64,000 nt of DNA, from contig NC_066313.1 in NCBI RefSeq assembly GCF_022539315.1, positions 23,225,059-23,289,058 of the forward strand. Reading direction: 5' to 3'. The notes beneath the pieces are model-generated. The model saw only the letters and a program-made list of their open reading frames with translations, searched no databases and was not told where the DNA came from. Shown here piece by piece: positions 1 to 10,505 of this stretch (position 1 is its first letter; the number at the start of each line of letters is the position of its first letter). This DNA is from Serinus canaria (taxonomy: Eukaryota > Chordata > Aves > Passeriformes > Fringillidae). Made by a program: the position numbers and the translations under genes.

Positions 1-704
1 CCTGAGGCTCGCTCTCTGATTCTCTCATCGTCTTGCCAACACTTGGGCAGTTCCACGGCCTTGCCCAGGAAAACCCGTGGCAGAGCACTGAGCACAGGAA
101 CACGAGAGGTGGGACAGGGAACAAGGAAACCACAACTGCTAGAGTGGAGGAGGAAGCCAAGCAAATCAGATGATGAAAGAGAAAAACTTTCTCTAAGGAG
201 GGGAAAAATCCCCCTAATCTTTCATTTGCTGGTCTTTTTGGTTTGTGTTATTTTTTTTTCTCTTGTTTTTAATCTTTTGTGTTTTCAATTTCAATCTCTC
301 TTTTGCTCCTTCTCTCCTCTTTTTGAATATATATATTGTATTAGTACCACAAGAAGCAGTAGAGATCTCTAGCAGAGTAAACTGTTCAGCCCAGCAACCT
401 GATAGCTGAGGACATCAGCAGATGGGAAATGCCACTGCCTTGAATATTCTAATCTCAGTTCCCAAAATCTGGGCCACAGTTTTAAAAAGGCAGCATACAT
501 TCAAAACCAGAATATTGCTTTATCAGTAAGAATTCTAAACTCTTATCCTGCTGCAATTTGAGACAGTAGCATTTTTGGCCACAGCTTAATGGTGGGACAT
601 TTTGTGCTAATGATTTAATTGCAGGCACAAAATTGATGACCAGGCAGACAGTGAGCAGGGAGTATAAAAATTGTAAAAATGCATCTGAAAGCAAGGTGGG
701 ACCA
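1..704. other. Non-coding, unique sequence
   Basis: No gene is seen. From about 196 to 330 the plus strand is strongly pyrimidine-rich (runs of T and CT), ending in a short TA run near 328-337. A 109-codon frame at 43-372 runs into this low-complexity part and has no recognisable domain, so I treat it as chance. Confidence 0.6.
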
Positions 705-835
705 GGTTTTTGGGGGGTTCTTTTGGGAGATTTTGGGTTTTGTTGTTTTGGGGGGGGGGAGGGGGGTTGTGTTTGTGACTTTTTTTTTTTTTTTTTTTTT
801 TTTGTTTTGGGGCATTTTGGGTTTTTTTTTTGTTA
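705..835 (+). repeat. G-run cluster followed by a T24 homopolymer
   Basis: The plus strand has G runs at 712-717, 725-727, 735-737, 750-759 and 761-766 separated by T-rich loops, followed by an uninterrupted T run at 780-803 and further T/G runs to 831. The G runs satisfy the usual four-tract G-quadruplex pattern. The poly-T could be the antisense tail of an old retroposed copy, but no recognisable body lies next to it. The length of such a tract is also prone to sequencing error. Confidence 0.85.
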
Positions 836-2249
836 AATACAGAAGAAGTAGGAACAAAAATTTGAAGAGTAAAGCATGCACCCAAATGAGAATTTCTGCC
901 TCCCCTACTTCTAGAAATGCATCAGTGAATAGCATAATTTCATTTCTTGGTAAAGGCAACAGAGCCCTCTGGTACAACACCCCCATAAAGCTAAAACTGA
1001 ACATCTCATATGATGCAAAATAACAGATCCTGCACTGGGATGCCAAGATCAGCACCTGCAAAGGGATGTTTGCACACCATAGTGCTACTGTGGGTCTCCA
1101 AAGGCAGCAGTAGCTGAAGGAGCCAGGCTGTGTGCATGGCAGTGTGCAAACATATGGAAAAATGCTCTGGTTGCCCCAAATGCTTCTAAGGCCAGGCACA
1201 TAGCACCTTACATTGAGGAGACTGCAATCGATAAAAAGCGTGACTCATGGTGCACTTTTATTTCCTTCCGTTTCCTAACCACTTATCTGACTGCCCTTCG
1301 GCCAATATTCAATTAGGGCTTAATTGGTTGTTAGTAGTAACTAAGTTGGGACACCAGAAAAAAAAAAAAAAAAAAGCTCCTTTACTGCTGTGCTTTCCAA
1401 TAGAGCAACAGGATGAGGGCCATGGATGGCCAGCTCTCACCTTGTCCCATCTGCTGACTCCTCAGATATAATCAGGCCACCCACAGCTGTTCAGCTCTCT
1501 CCCAGTTTCCCAAATGGTCTTGCTCTGCAGAAGCTTGCAAACCAGAGTGAAGATTAGAAATCACCATTGCCCTGGACTGCTCAGATCCCCCCTGCAGTCC
1601 TTCGGCAGAAGTGTAGCCACAAAAAGAGACCAAACCAGGCAGGAACTTGCGCCCAAGCACATGGCAGCTTCCCGCCAAAAGAGGATACTCCTAATCCTCC
1701 CATTCCCATATCATCTGCTCAAACTATCTCTTCTTCTATCCTCTACTCCCCAGTTTGACATGCAAGTAAACCCTGACCTGAAGCCACACCAGTTTATTAA
1801 GCTCCTTTCCAGTAAAAATCCATCTGTTTTCTTCAGCTGTAGCATAAGCCCTGTCTGTGTCAGGTGGTTCCCTAATACAGATGTAACAGATACAGTGTTT
1901 CTTTCTGTTTTTCATATTTGGATTTCTAAAACAGCTTGGCCACCTGCAACATCTACCATTTTATCATACACAGTTAAAAGATGCATTACAGACACTTGCT
2001 ATTTTCTCTTCTGAGAACTTTGCTTTTGTACTTTCTTGTTCTGTTGCTTTTCTTTGATTGAATAAAAGCAACTAGAACAGGAGTGCAAGTCTGCTCTTTG
2101 TGCTTGAACACAGACAAACAGCAATGTTGCCATGGATTTTTTTAAACTCCAAATGAAAATAAACAAACATATCTTGGCAGTGTTTGGAATAGAAGGTAGT
2201 GAATAATTCACAATGAATAATTGATTTGTTGAATTTAGCTTGGTGGGGG
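836..2249. other. Non-coding, with an A18 tract
   Basis: No gene is seen. An 18-base A homopolymer lies at 1358-1375. Just upstream, 1290-1345 holds a CCAAT motif and TTAATTGG-like cores, which might be a small regulatory site. Frames of 194 codons (615-1199 minus) and 166 codons (1514-2014 plus) carry no domain I recognise. The first runs through the poly-T tract (as poly-Lys), so both are taken as chance. Confidence 0.5.
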
Positions 2250-2307
2250 TTTTTTTGGTTTTTTTTTTTTTTTTTTTTTTTGGTTTTTTTTTTTTTTTTT
2301 TTTTTTT
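2250..2307 (+). repeat. Bipartite poly-T tract
   Basis: Three T runs separated by GG dinucleotides make up this 58-base low-complexity tract, which follows a G5 run. It reads as poly-A on the minus strand. No LINE, SINE or processed-gene body is recognisable on the downstream side (2308-2400), so a retroposition origin is possible but unsupported. Confidence 0.9.
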
Positions 2308-5160
2308 CTGGTGGAATGTACACTACCAGATGGTGAGTTCAATAAATGTATTTGTTTTTCCAATTTATTTGATGGATTCCCCCCAACCCAGTCTCCCTCC
2401 CCCTCTAAGGTGAAGTCTAAAATTCCAGATGGTTTGACTAGTGGCCAGATAAGTCACAATGTATTGTTTCAGCCTCCTCTTTAGAAAGGTGGCAAGAATG
2501 ATAACAGGAGTGGAAAAATGCATACAGGAAACAGGAATAAAAGGAGGGGGGGATGTTTGTGTCAGAGAAGACAAATAAGAGGAGGTGTGATAACGTCTAT
2601 GATATAGCGAATATTACAGAGAATAGAGGTGAAGAACTGGTTTCCTTTCTTTATAATGCAAGAAAAAATGAGCAGTTAATGAAGCTGAAAGGTGGTGATT
2701 ACAAATTTACTAGTAGTTTGTTGGTTTTTTTTAACAGAACACTAAACTTCAGCAAGAGAACTCACTGACAAATAACATTAAAGCCAAGAGTTTAGGAAAG
2801 TGGAGCAAAGAATTGCATATTTACCTGGAGAACCAAAACATCAAAATATAACCTACCAGTGCTGATGACATGGACTATATTACCTTATGCTTTAGGGGAT
2901 AAATGAATCATTATTATTGATAAATATGTGATATTATCCACCACCTACAGTGGTTCCCTTACTTTTCAATTAAAAATCTGATGCTGTCTATTCTGATAAG
3001 TCAAATCAGGGCTCAGGGGACTTCAGGACTGATTCTCTTTGACAATTGCTAGGTTGTCCAAATGAACAAATCCTTCTATGTTGAATATTCACCATGGAAT
3101 TTAAACAATTCCATTTCTATGAATATTTCCACAATGCTGAACTTAATTTCTTTTTTTTTCTTTTATTTTGGCCATACGGTTAAATTGGCCAAATATGTGC
3201 AGAGACGGGATGTAAAAGTGGAACTAAGTGCAGCCAAAGCACAGACACTGACAAATTTGATCTTATGTTAATAAAAGTACAGTTTGCCTTATTTACCAGT
3301 AGTGCTACATGCTGAGAGAAAGCAGTTAGCATTTTGCACAGGATGAAATCTCACTAATTACATTGATATTCATAGTAGAAGGGTGTTCTCTGACTTCAGA
3401 AAGCACTCCTTTGGGGGAATAAAACTTAATTTTGCAAATGTTTATGCAGGAGAGTCTGTGGTGTACAGTTCAAACCTGCAGTAAGACATAAGCACCTGAT
3501 GATCTGAAAGTGAGAGTTGTTTAGGAACAGTAAGTAAAGGCAAATCAAAAAATTTATGCTAACTGCAAAACCACAAAATCACAACAAAGTAGCAGTAGCA
3601 GAGAAAATTACATAGTAGTTTAAAGATGTGTTTATTCACTTATGGGCCTGAATCTGATCCATCTGAAGCTCATGGAAACTTCCCTTCTACTATGTATGAA
3701 CACAGCATCATGTCCAAAAAATTCCCAAAAGAAAATCCTATCCCATTATGTACCAAAAGTATCTCAAGTATCATGCTGGAATTTGGCTTAAGTCTGCAAA
3801 GAAGCAACTGAAGTGAACCATATTATTCATTTCCACAAGTTCACAAATCACTGTTTTCAATGAGCCAGTATCAAGGCCTCCATAAAGCTCTGCTGTCCTT
3901 CTGCTTTGCTTCTGCTGACTCAAGCTTCTCTACCTGTTCTCCTATGGGAGCTCCATTCACTCAGATTTTTTATTTTTCATTCGTATTAGAAAATAGAAAT
4001 ACAGGCTTATAAAATATATATATTTCTTTTATTTTATGTCAGGGTTTTTTGTTTTTTTTTTTTACCTCAGCAGTTTCTGTGTAAACTCAGAGTGATCTAA
4101 TGGGCATGCAGTTTACAAACAGAATGGAGGAGGGAGATGAAGATATTGTTATATAGGCTCTATCAATCCCACCAAACACTATTTGCTCCAAACCCAACTC
4201 TTCAATAGCCTGTAAACAAGCTTGCTGTCTTCTCCCCTGAGGTCCTGCAGGAATCCACCACTGCTGTCTTGCTTTCATCCTCATTTCCTACTCCAGTTTG
4301 TGAAAACTAACACTGCAGACCTGGCTGTGTGTGAGGGCACCGAAGATGAGACCTATTTAGTGGAAATTTATTCCCTGCTGTTTTATGTTCCTTCAGCTCA
4401 CAATTTAAGTGTCTTTCACAATGCGATACTCACAATCGCAAACCTGGGCTGTTCCAGGGCTCTGGTTAGCCCTCCTCTAGGGGCACTGCATCCAGGAATC
4501 TCCATACTGGAATTCAGGGGCTGCTTCCCATTGTACTGAGTCACCCTGTGCCCCTTTCCTCCCAGAACTTGGAGACCTCCAGAAATGCACTACACCTCCC
4601 TGACTGTCAGAATTCTTCCCAAAGAAAGGGGTTAGAGCAAAGAAAGATGTGTGCACAGACCCCTCCTGGAAAGCTCACTGAGGACTCAGCCTGGGGCACA
4701 CAGCAGAAACCAGCCCTCCTGAGCACAAGACCTGCTTTTGAGCAGATGAGCCATAGACACTCTGTGTTAAACTTTCTCCTTGGGGACTTCTGAGCTCCAG
4801 TAAATGCCTGGGTCACAGATGACATGAGTTTTCTTGGCTCAATCATCTGGAAGGGCGCTGCTACAGGGCAGAATTAGGAAGCACAACCAGAGCCATGTGC
4901 CTTGAGTTCAGAAATAAGAGACTGCTCCTTCTAGCTCCAAACAGGTCAACAAGGTCCAGTCACCAAGGCCCTTGTTCTCCCAGCTCCTTCAAGCTGACAC
5001 CACTCTCATGAGCTGGCAGACTACGTTGCTCAGTTCCCACAGCAGTTTCACCCTGTCAGCTCCTAAGAAAAAGCTGCTTGTGTGTTCTGCTGTCACCCCC
5101 CAGGTCTCCAAAGCACTTTGGCTGCCTTGGACAAAAATTAAATAAATAAGAGAAGGATAG
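2308..5160. other. Non-coding, AT-rich unique sequence
   Basis: No gene or identifiable repeat is seen. The interval is AT-rich with short homopolymers, including a T12 run near 4052-4063 and a TA run near 4014-4023. All open frames are 105 codons or less and unrecognisable. Confidence 0.55.
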
Positions 5161-5640
5161 AAGAGAAGCCCTTCAAAGACAGGCAGGCGAGCAGCCGAGT
5201 TGTCAGGGGACTCCCTGTGCTGCCACCCTCCCTCGCTTCCCCCTCCACCCTCTTTTATTTCCCTCAGCTAGCAAGGATGGCGTGGCGGGACTGGAAGAAA
5301 CCTGGCAAGGTCATGCTGTTTGATTTCGGTGCCAGTTCCAATTACATCCTGGCTTTTATAACCTGATCAAAAAAACCAAAAAGGGTAGGGAAAAAAAAAA
5401 AAAAGGGTGGGAGAGACACAGGCAAGACAGCAGCATCCAGCTGCAGGCTGGGAAATGACATTTCAATTTGTCCATTGATCCTTACCCCTGTGCCCCCTTT
5501 TTTTTTTTCTTTACTCATTTTCCTCTGTAAATTAATTAGCCTGTTTATCATGCGGAAGACTGCAAACTGGGCAGCCCAGATATGGGCTGAGCTGCAAAAA
5601 ACCCTTATTTCTGCTTAGATATGGGCACCAAAGATGTGGC
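5161..5640. promoter_or_regulatory. Candidate conserved non-coding element
   Basis: Composition is mixed and of high complexity, unlike the flanks. It holds a few CpGs, a homeodomain core ATTAATTAG at 5531-5539, and the 10-mer AGATATGGGC twice (5578-5587 and 5617-5626, 39 bases apart). These features are common in vertebrate distal enhancers. Two low-complexity interruptions (A run near 5391-5404, T run near 5500-5509) split the block. This is a compositional inference; cross-species alignment is the test. Confidence 0.3.
5277..5366 (+). other. Short ORF (29 codons) with a strong start context
   Basis: An ATG at 5277 has A at -3 and G at +4, the optimal Kozak pattern, and opens 29 codons ending at TGA 5364-5366. 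The peptide begins MAWRDWKKPGK and has no homology I recognise. It lies inside the candidate regulatory block, so it may simply be an open frame in constrained non-coding DNA. Synonymous-site conservation or ribosome profiling would be needed to call it a micropeptide. Confidence 0.12.
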
Positions 5641-6165
5641 CACAAAGCATTGACAGCCAGGTGGAAGAAATGTCTTCATGTGCTGAATTCTTAGGTTTCA
5701 GGTTGTCCCGGAGAGATCACATGCACTTTCCAGAGCACCTATGCACATGAAAAGTAAGTAGCTTCCTTTCTTTGTCAGCTTAGACTTTTGTCCAAGCTTA
5801 GGAAATAAGGACTATAAAGGCATTCAGCTAAATGAAAAGCTGAATTCAAAGGTGCTGGAATACCTTTTTACTGCATTTTCCCCCCTCTCCACATGTTACA
5901 TTATTAGACTTTGGGACTGGAAGCTAAAGGAAATAATTGAAAGGAAGACTCTCACAGTATTCCAGAAGGGGCAGAAATGAGACACATCACAACATCCAGA
6001 ATTGTGACAATAACTGACAGCATATTTTTGAAGATACATTAAAGCTCCAGAAAGTAAACTAGCTCCTCACTCACATTGCTAGGGATGAGACTTACCATGG
6101 GATCAGATTACCCAAACATGCCACCTTCCTCCTTTTCCCTGAAGTATCTCCTCCCAACCATCATT
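5641..6165. other. Non-coding, unique sequence
   Basis: Nothing gene-like is seen. A small perfect inverted repeat (ATTCAGCT / AGCTGAAT, 8-base loop) sits at 5822-5845. A strong donor-like AAGTAAGTAG lies near 5752-5762, but no convincing exon precedes it. Confidence 0.5.
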
Positions 6166-6208
6166 CGGTTTCTGAATCAAATGAGCTCGGTTTCTGAATC
6201 AAATGAGT
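6166..6208. repeat. Tandem duplication, 22-bp unit, two copies
   Basis: The unit starting CGGTTTCTGAATCAAATGAG occurs at 6166-6187 and again from 6188. The first 20 bases of the two copies are identical. Such identity suggests a recent slippage or duplication event in an otherwise unique stretch. Confidence 0.95.
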
Positions 6209-7116
6209 ATCAGATCCAACCCAAACCTCCACATCAGACCTCCCAACCTATGTACTACCAGCTGCAACATGGAAAAAGTGAAATGCCTTGAGGTCTTCTC
6301 ATGATCTTTTCAGCTTCTGGCAAATTCTGCCGTGATAGTCCTAGGTATGATTCAAAAATGCAGGTATTGCTGCAAAGAGGAAGCTACATAGTCCAGCTTG
6401 AATCTTTGATTCTGGCCTGTGGCTCAGTTCCTCCAGAGGCTGAGGATGACTGCAAAATTGAGAACTCTGAGGATTTCCTACCATTTGTCTGCTGCCCAGG
6501 ACATTTCACAATGACAGGCTTCTTCTCAGGCTTCCTCAAATTTTAATTATCACAAGCAATGTGTGTTTTCCAAAGTCTCTAGGAGAGCACTGCCCTACCA
6601 TCACCCTGCTAAGCACCACAGGATCTCTGCATTAGTGACATACCTCTAGCACACTGAACACTAATTCTCTCCTCTCACACCCTAATGAGAAAGAACATCC
6701 TCAAATGAGACACCTGAGGAGTTAGACAAAATAAGTAATGTGATTTAAAAGCAAAATAAGGGACTAAGAACAGAGTGGATGCAACTGAATACAACTCTGC
6801 TGAAGTCTAGACAGTTTTCTCAGTCATACATTCAGCTCCATACATTTTCAGGTATTCAGTATTCAAGCATTCTTCTCCCAATCTTCTCTTCTTTTTATCC
6901 ATCCATATCTATGCAAATCTCATTTCTTCAATCCAGCTCACCACAATAAGTATCTCTCTCACACACATAAAGCCTAAATTTTATCAAGCATTTTATTTAC
7001 TTCTGTCCCAGTGGAGAGGAGAAAAAATGGAGAGATATAGAAAAAGAGAGAGGAGATTATGACTGCCTCTTTTTTTTTTCATAATTGGCAGGTACTAAGA
7101 CATTTCCATTATTGGC
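6209..7116. other. Non-coding, with a purine-rich stretch
   Basis: No gene is seen. At about 7015-7057 the plus strand is nearly all purine (GAGGAGAAAAAATGG and GA-rich continuation), followed by a short T run near 7069-7079. The rest is unique AT-rich sequence. Confidence 0.55.
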
Positions 7117-7184
7117 ACAAACAAACAATCAAACAAACAAACAAACAAAAAATCCATGGCATATCAACCCAGCAGCAGCAGCAG
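7117..7184. repeat. (CAAA)n and (CAG)5 simple repeats
   Basis: CAAA units with one CAAT interruption occupy about 7117-7151. After 18 unique bases, five CAG units lie at 7170-7184. The CAG run reads as a short polyglutamine in one plus-strand frame, but that frame has no other coding sign. Confidence 0.9.
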
Positions 7185-8599
7185 CTCCAGGTGTGGACTC
7201 CAGATGACAACACTAGCTATGGGCAGTGGTGCCTCTGTATGCAGCTGACAAAATGCAGCCTGCAGACTCAGCAGAAATGGAGGCAGAAACACCATCATTA
7301 TCCACTCAGATCCTAACAGGGGGCCCAGCCCTCACTTTGCTATGCTGGGTATGCACATTAACGTAAAGAAAGACCCCAAAGAACTCATCCAGAGCGTGCA
7401 AGGACAGACAAAACTGGCAGGGAGAGGAGGAGGGTAGGAGGGAAGAGTGCCTGCCAGATGTCTCACTGTGCTTCAGTGTTTGCTCTGCTGGGAAGCAGGA
7501 GAGGGGCAGGTTGTTATGAAGGCCTGTGAAGGAGCTGTATTGTGGCCTAAGGAAGAAGTACAGACAGCAAAAAAACCTCAATTGCATTTGAAATAGTCTC
7601 CACACACTTTCTAATTCTGTATTCATAGCCAGGCAGTGGGGAGCTGTGAACCCTCTCTCCTTCCTCACACAGCCTTTGCACTGCAGCGATGGATGGGATG
7701 TTGTTACTTACCCTCCTGCACCCCACACAGTCAAAAGCTGAGCATTAAGACTGCTAGCTTACTGGGACCAGTGGTGTGGCGCCCATCCTTGCTGCTACTC
7801 AGCTCTCCTATAGGTACACTTTTTTCTCCCCAAAAAGCACAATACAAACACCCTGCTTTCTTCATTCTTCATTAAACACTGCCTGGTGCTGCCCAAGACA
7901 AGCAGTGTTTACAACCTCTCCAGTGGAAATGATGCCACCACGGAGCTGAAGTTACAAATCCCCATTGGGAAGCTCAGTGACTCCTGGACTCGTGTGTGGC
8001 CAGTGCACAAGGGCTCATTCCCAAAACTGCAGTTATCCCCACCTACTGCAGAAGAGGTACTCTGTGCTCCCAGCCCTAGCAGAAGTGCCACTACTGCACT
8101 GCTCTGCACTGTACAGCCAGGTTTGTTACCCAGATACTCATTCCACATCTCAGGAAGGGTTATTGCCAGCATGCAGTAGCCATAGGAAAGCAAGGTGGGA
8201 GCCATTACTTCCTCACACTGCATCCCAGTAACTCCCTCCAGACCTTGCAACACCACACAGTCATTTCATGACTCATTTTCCCAGGAGTACAATGCAGATG
8301 ATGGTGTTTGCAGTCTCAGCTTGGGCTACAAGCCTCTTTGATCTGCTGTTCATAAGACTGACAGTCACAAGGCAGTGTCTCTCCTCTTTCTTGCAACTCA
8401 AGTTTCATATCCAACCCTGGAGTCATCCAGTGCTTTGAGAAAATACAATGTGCTCCAAAGCTATCCCAAAGCAAGTCGGCAATAGTTCTTCTCAATAGTT
8501 AAAACTTTTTTATCTTTGACTTGATCGAAACATAATACATACTTAAATATTTTTTCCCCTAAAACCTCTCACCAGAGATGTGAAATCCTTCTGAAAGAC
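7185..8599. other. Non-coding, unique sequence
   Basis: No gene, RNA or repeat is recognised. Several overlapping frames of up to 120 codons exist on both strands between 7306 and 8256. None has a domain, consistent splice sites or a preferred frame, so they are read as chance. Confidence 0.55.
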
Positions 8600-9230
8600 T
8601 GTCCTGGTTTGACTATATGGTACTTTTATCAACAATTGTCTTGTTCTGTTTATGCTGAATAATAAGTTTTGCACCTTTAAGACTTGTTCCAGAGAGTGAT
8701 GGGGGGAGAAAAGAAGCGTGCAGTTTGTTTTCAGACGCTGCACTCATTCCTCCACATTCCTGCTCCTGGACTATGTTGTCTGCAGATAGACAGACAGCGG
8801 GACAGAGCTCTCCTTTGCTTTTAGTTAGTTTAGCTAGCTAAGGCAAAGAAGTTCCCTGGACTGTGGGATTTTTTTCCCCTTTTCTTCGGACCTGTTTAAC
8901 CCTGCTCTGGACTGAACACCCAGAAGAGCACTGGCAGCTAGCACCTGTGGCCCACCAGGCCAGGCCTGACCCGCGACATGTCCAGCATGGGAGGGACTGA
9001 TAAGGGACTGAGTGAGCTGAGCTGCAACCCAGGGAAGGGACTTTCTCAGTTTGTCATCTCTTTTGGAGCAGCAAGGGGTTTTATTGTTTAATAAACAGGT
9101 TTTTTTTCCACTTTTCTCCAAGGAGGTATTTTCTCCTGGACCACTTGGGGGGAGGGGCCGATTGAACCTGCTTTTCTTGAGGAGCCCCTTTGGGGGGGGG
9201 TCTCTCCCAAATTTGCCCTGAACAAGGACA
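8600..9230 (+). mobile_element. Solo LTR of an avian endogenous retrovirus
   Basis: This 631-bp unit begins TGTCCTGGTTTGA and ends AACAAGGACA, giving the TG...CA ends and the short imperfect terminal inverted repeat of a retroviral LTR. An AATAAA polyadenylation signal at 9090-9095 sits two-thirds of the way in and sets the sense orientation as plus. U5-like G-rich sequence follows (9145-9200). No internal gag, pol or env sequence flanks either side, so this is a solo LTR left by recombination. Flanks share only GAC (8597-8599 and 9231-9233), so a full target-site duplication is not clear. The family resembles LTRs of songbird genomes; I cannot assign an exact name. Confidence 0.85.
9090..9095 (+). 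promoter_or_regulatory. LTR polyadenylation signal AATAAA
   Basis: A canonical AATAAA lies in the R-like part of the LTR at 8600-9230, followed by a T-rich stretch. It could act as a cryptic polyadenylation site for any plus-strand transcript through this region. Confidence 0.6.
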
Positions 9231-9876
9231 GACATTTTCAGACCAAAAGAGGTTGTTTAGCATAAAAATATGTCTCTCTGCACTACTGCACAGAGATGTC
9301 ATTTTACTGTGAACCTTTGTGTTTAATGCCACAACATATAATTTGCTAAAGGTCAAAAAAAAGTGACAAAAAACCTCCAACTAAATAAATACCCAAAACA
9401 AGGAGATGAAAATTTAGACATACATTTGCTCAGAATGTACCTCTCATTGTGTGGATGTGACTCTACACCTGAATCCTGTTACATCTTTCAAAGACCAGGA
9501 CAGAAAAGCCATTGGAGAAATGTTTTTCCTCTTCTTGAACCACAACATTAATGAAATGAAGGATGTTCCTGGCCCAAGATATCTAATCTTACTGAGGCAC
9601 TTTCAACATTCCTTCTTGTCTCAGAGGACTCACTTGCAGGACTGTTGAGCATTCAGAAGAGATCAACAGGAGGTGTCTGGTCTGAGGATCCACAAAGTCT
9701 GAGGACTTTGATCTCTGTGTTTCAATCCTCCAGTTTTTCAGCTCCTTCCTTCTCCTCAGCTTCCTGAGGAGAGTTAAGAAAACTGGAGGAACTGCACTTC
9801 CCTCTAGAGCTGAATTCTGACACTTCTTCCCCAAAAGATTTTCCCCTCCTTTGGATGGGGAAAGGTAGGAAACTAT
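9231..9876. other. Non-coding spacer between LTR and CR1
   Basis: No gene is seen. The interval separates two mobile-element remnants and shows no recognisable internal ERV sequence, which supports the solo-LTR reading of the upstream element. Confidence 0.6.
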
Positions 9877-10505
9877 CACAAAATCTGCTGAGTTGGAAGG
9901 GACCCACAAGGATCATTGAGTCCAGCTCTGCCCTGCACAGGACAACCCTCAAGAATCACACCATGTGCCTGAGAGCATTGTCCAAACACTTCTTGAACTC
10001 TGTCAGGCTTCGGGCTGTGAACACTTCTCTGGAAATTTCATTCCAGTTTATTTTCTTATGTCTTGTCACTGATCACCTCAGAGGAGAGATCAGTGTCTGC
10101 CCCTCTTTTTCTCCTCCTGAAGATGTTGTAGACTCCAATGAGGTCTTCCTTCAGTCTCTTCTCTTCCAGGTGCTTTTTAGTACTTCCCAAAGTAATCTTC
10201 TCCATAACTTTATAAGACACTGAAGTGAGACTACCGTGATCCTTCTTTTTTGCCCTTCTTGAAAGTTGGGACAATGTTTGCCACCTTCCAGGCAGCCAGG
10301 ACTTCTCTGGGTTCCCAATACTGCTCAAAAATCATTGAGAGAGGCTTTGTGATGACATTAGGAGCTCTTTGAGGATTCTTGAATTAATTCCATCAAGCCT
10401 CATAGTTTTGCAGAGATTCAGCTAGAGCAGCAGATCCTACATTACTCCCTCACACTTACTTGGATCCTTGTTGACCCTTTTGGTGTCACTCAATCTGCAG
10501 ACATG
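9877..10505 (-). mobile_element. CR1 LINE, 3' part with internal deletion
   Basis: CR1 is the dominant avian non-LTR retrotransposon. On the plus strand the element begins near 9877 with ATCACAAAATC then GAGTTGGAAGGGACCCACAA, the reverse complement of the CR1 3' end, so the element is on the minus strand. Reading the minus strand from 10505 down, it encodes reverse-transcriptase N-terminal motifs (DGINSRILKELL, KPLSMIFEQYW, VANIVPTFKKGKKEG, KVMEKITLGS), then at about 10170 switches in frame to the C-terminal ORF2 tail (EKRLKEDLIGVYNIFRR) and the 3' UTR. The catalytic core between the two is missing. Stops and frame changes make it a non-functional fossil; it is also 5'-truncated. Confidence 0.9.

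Noticed and set aside
615..1199. 194-codon minus-strand frame with poly-Lys
   Set aside because: It spans the poly-T tract, and the homopolymer holds the frame open.
1514..2014. 166-codon plus-strand frame
   Set aside because: No recognisable domain, ordinary composition, and an overlapping antisense frame. A length like this is expected by chance in 64 kb read in six frames.
7059..7316. Open frame with a short polyglutamine (CAG)5
   Set aside because: The frame runs through poly-T and CAAA low-complexity sequence and shows no domain or splice sites.
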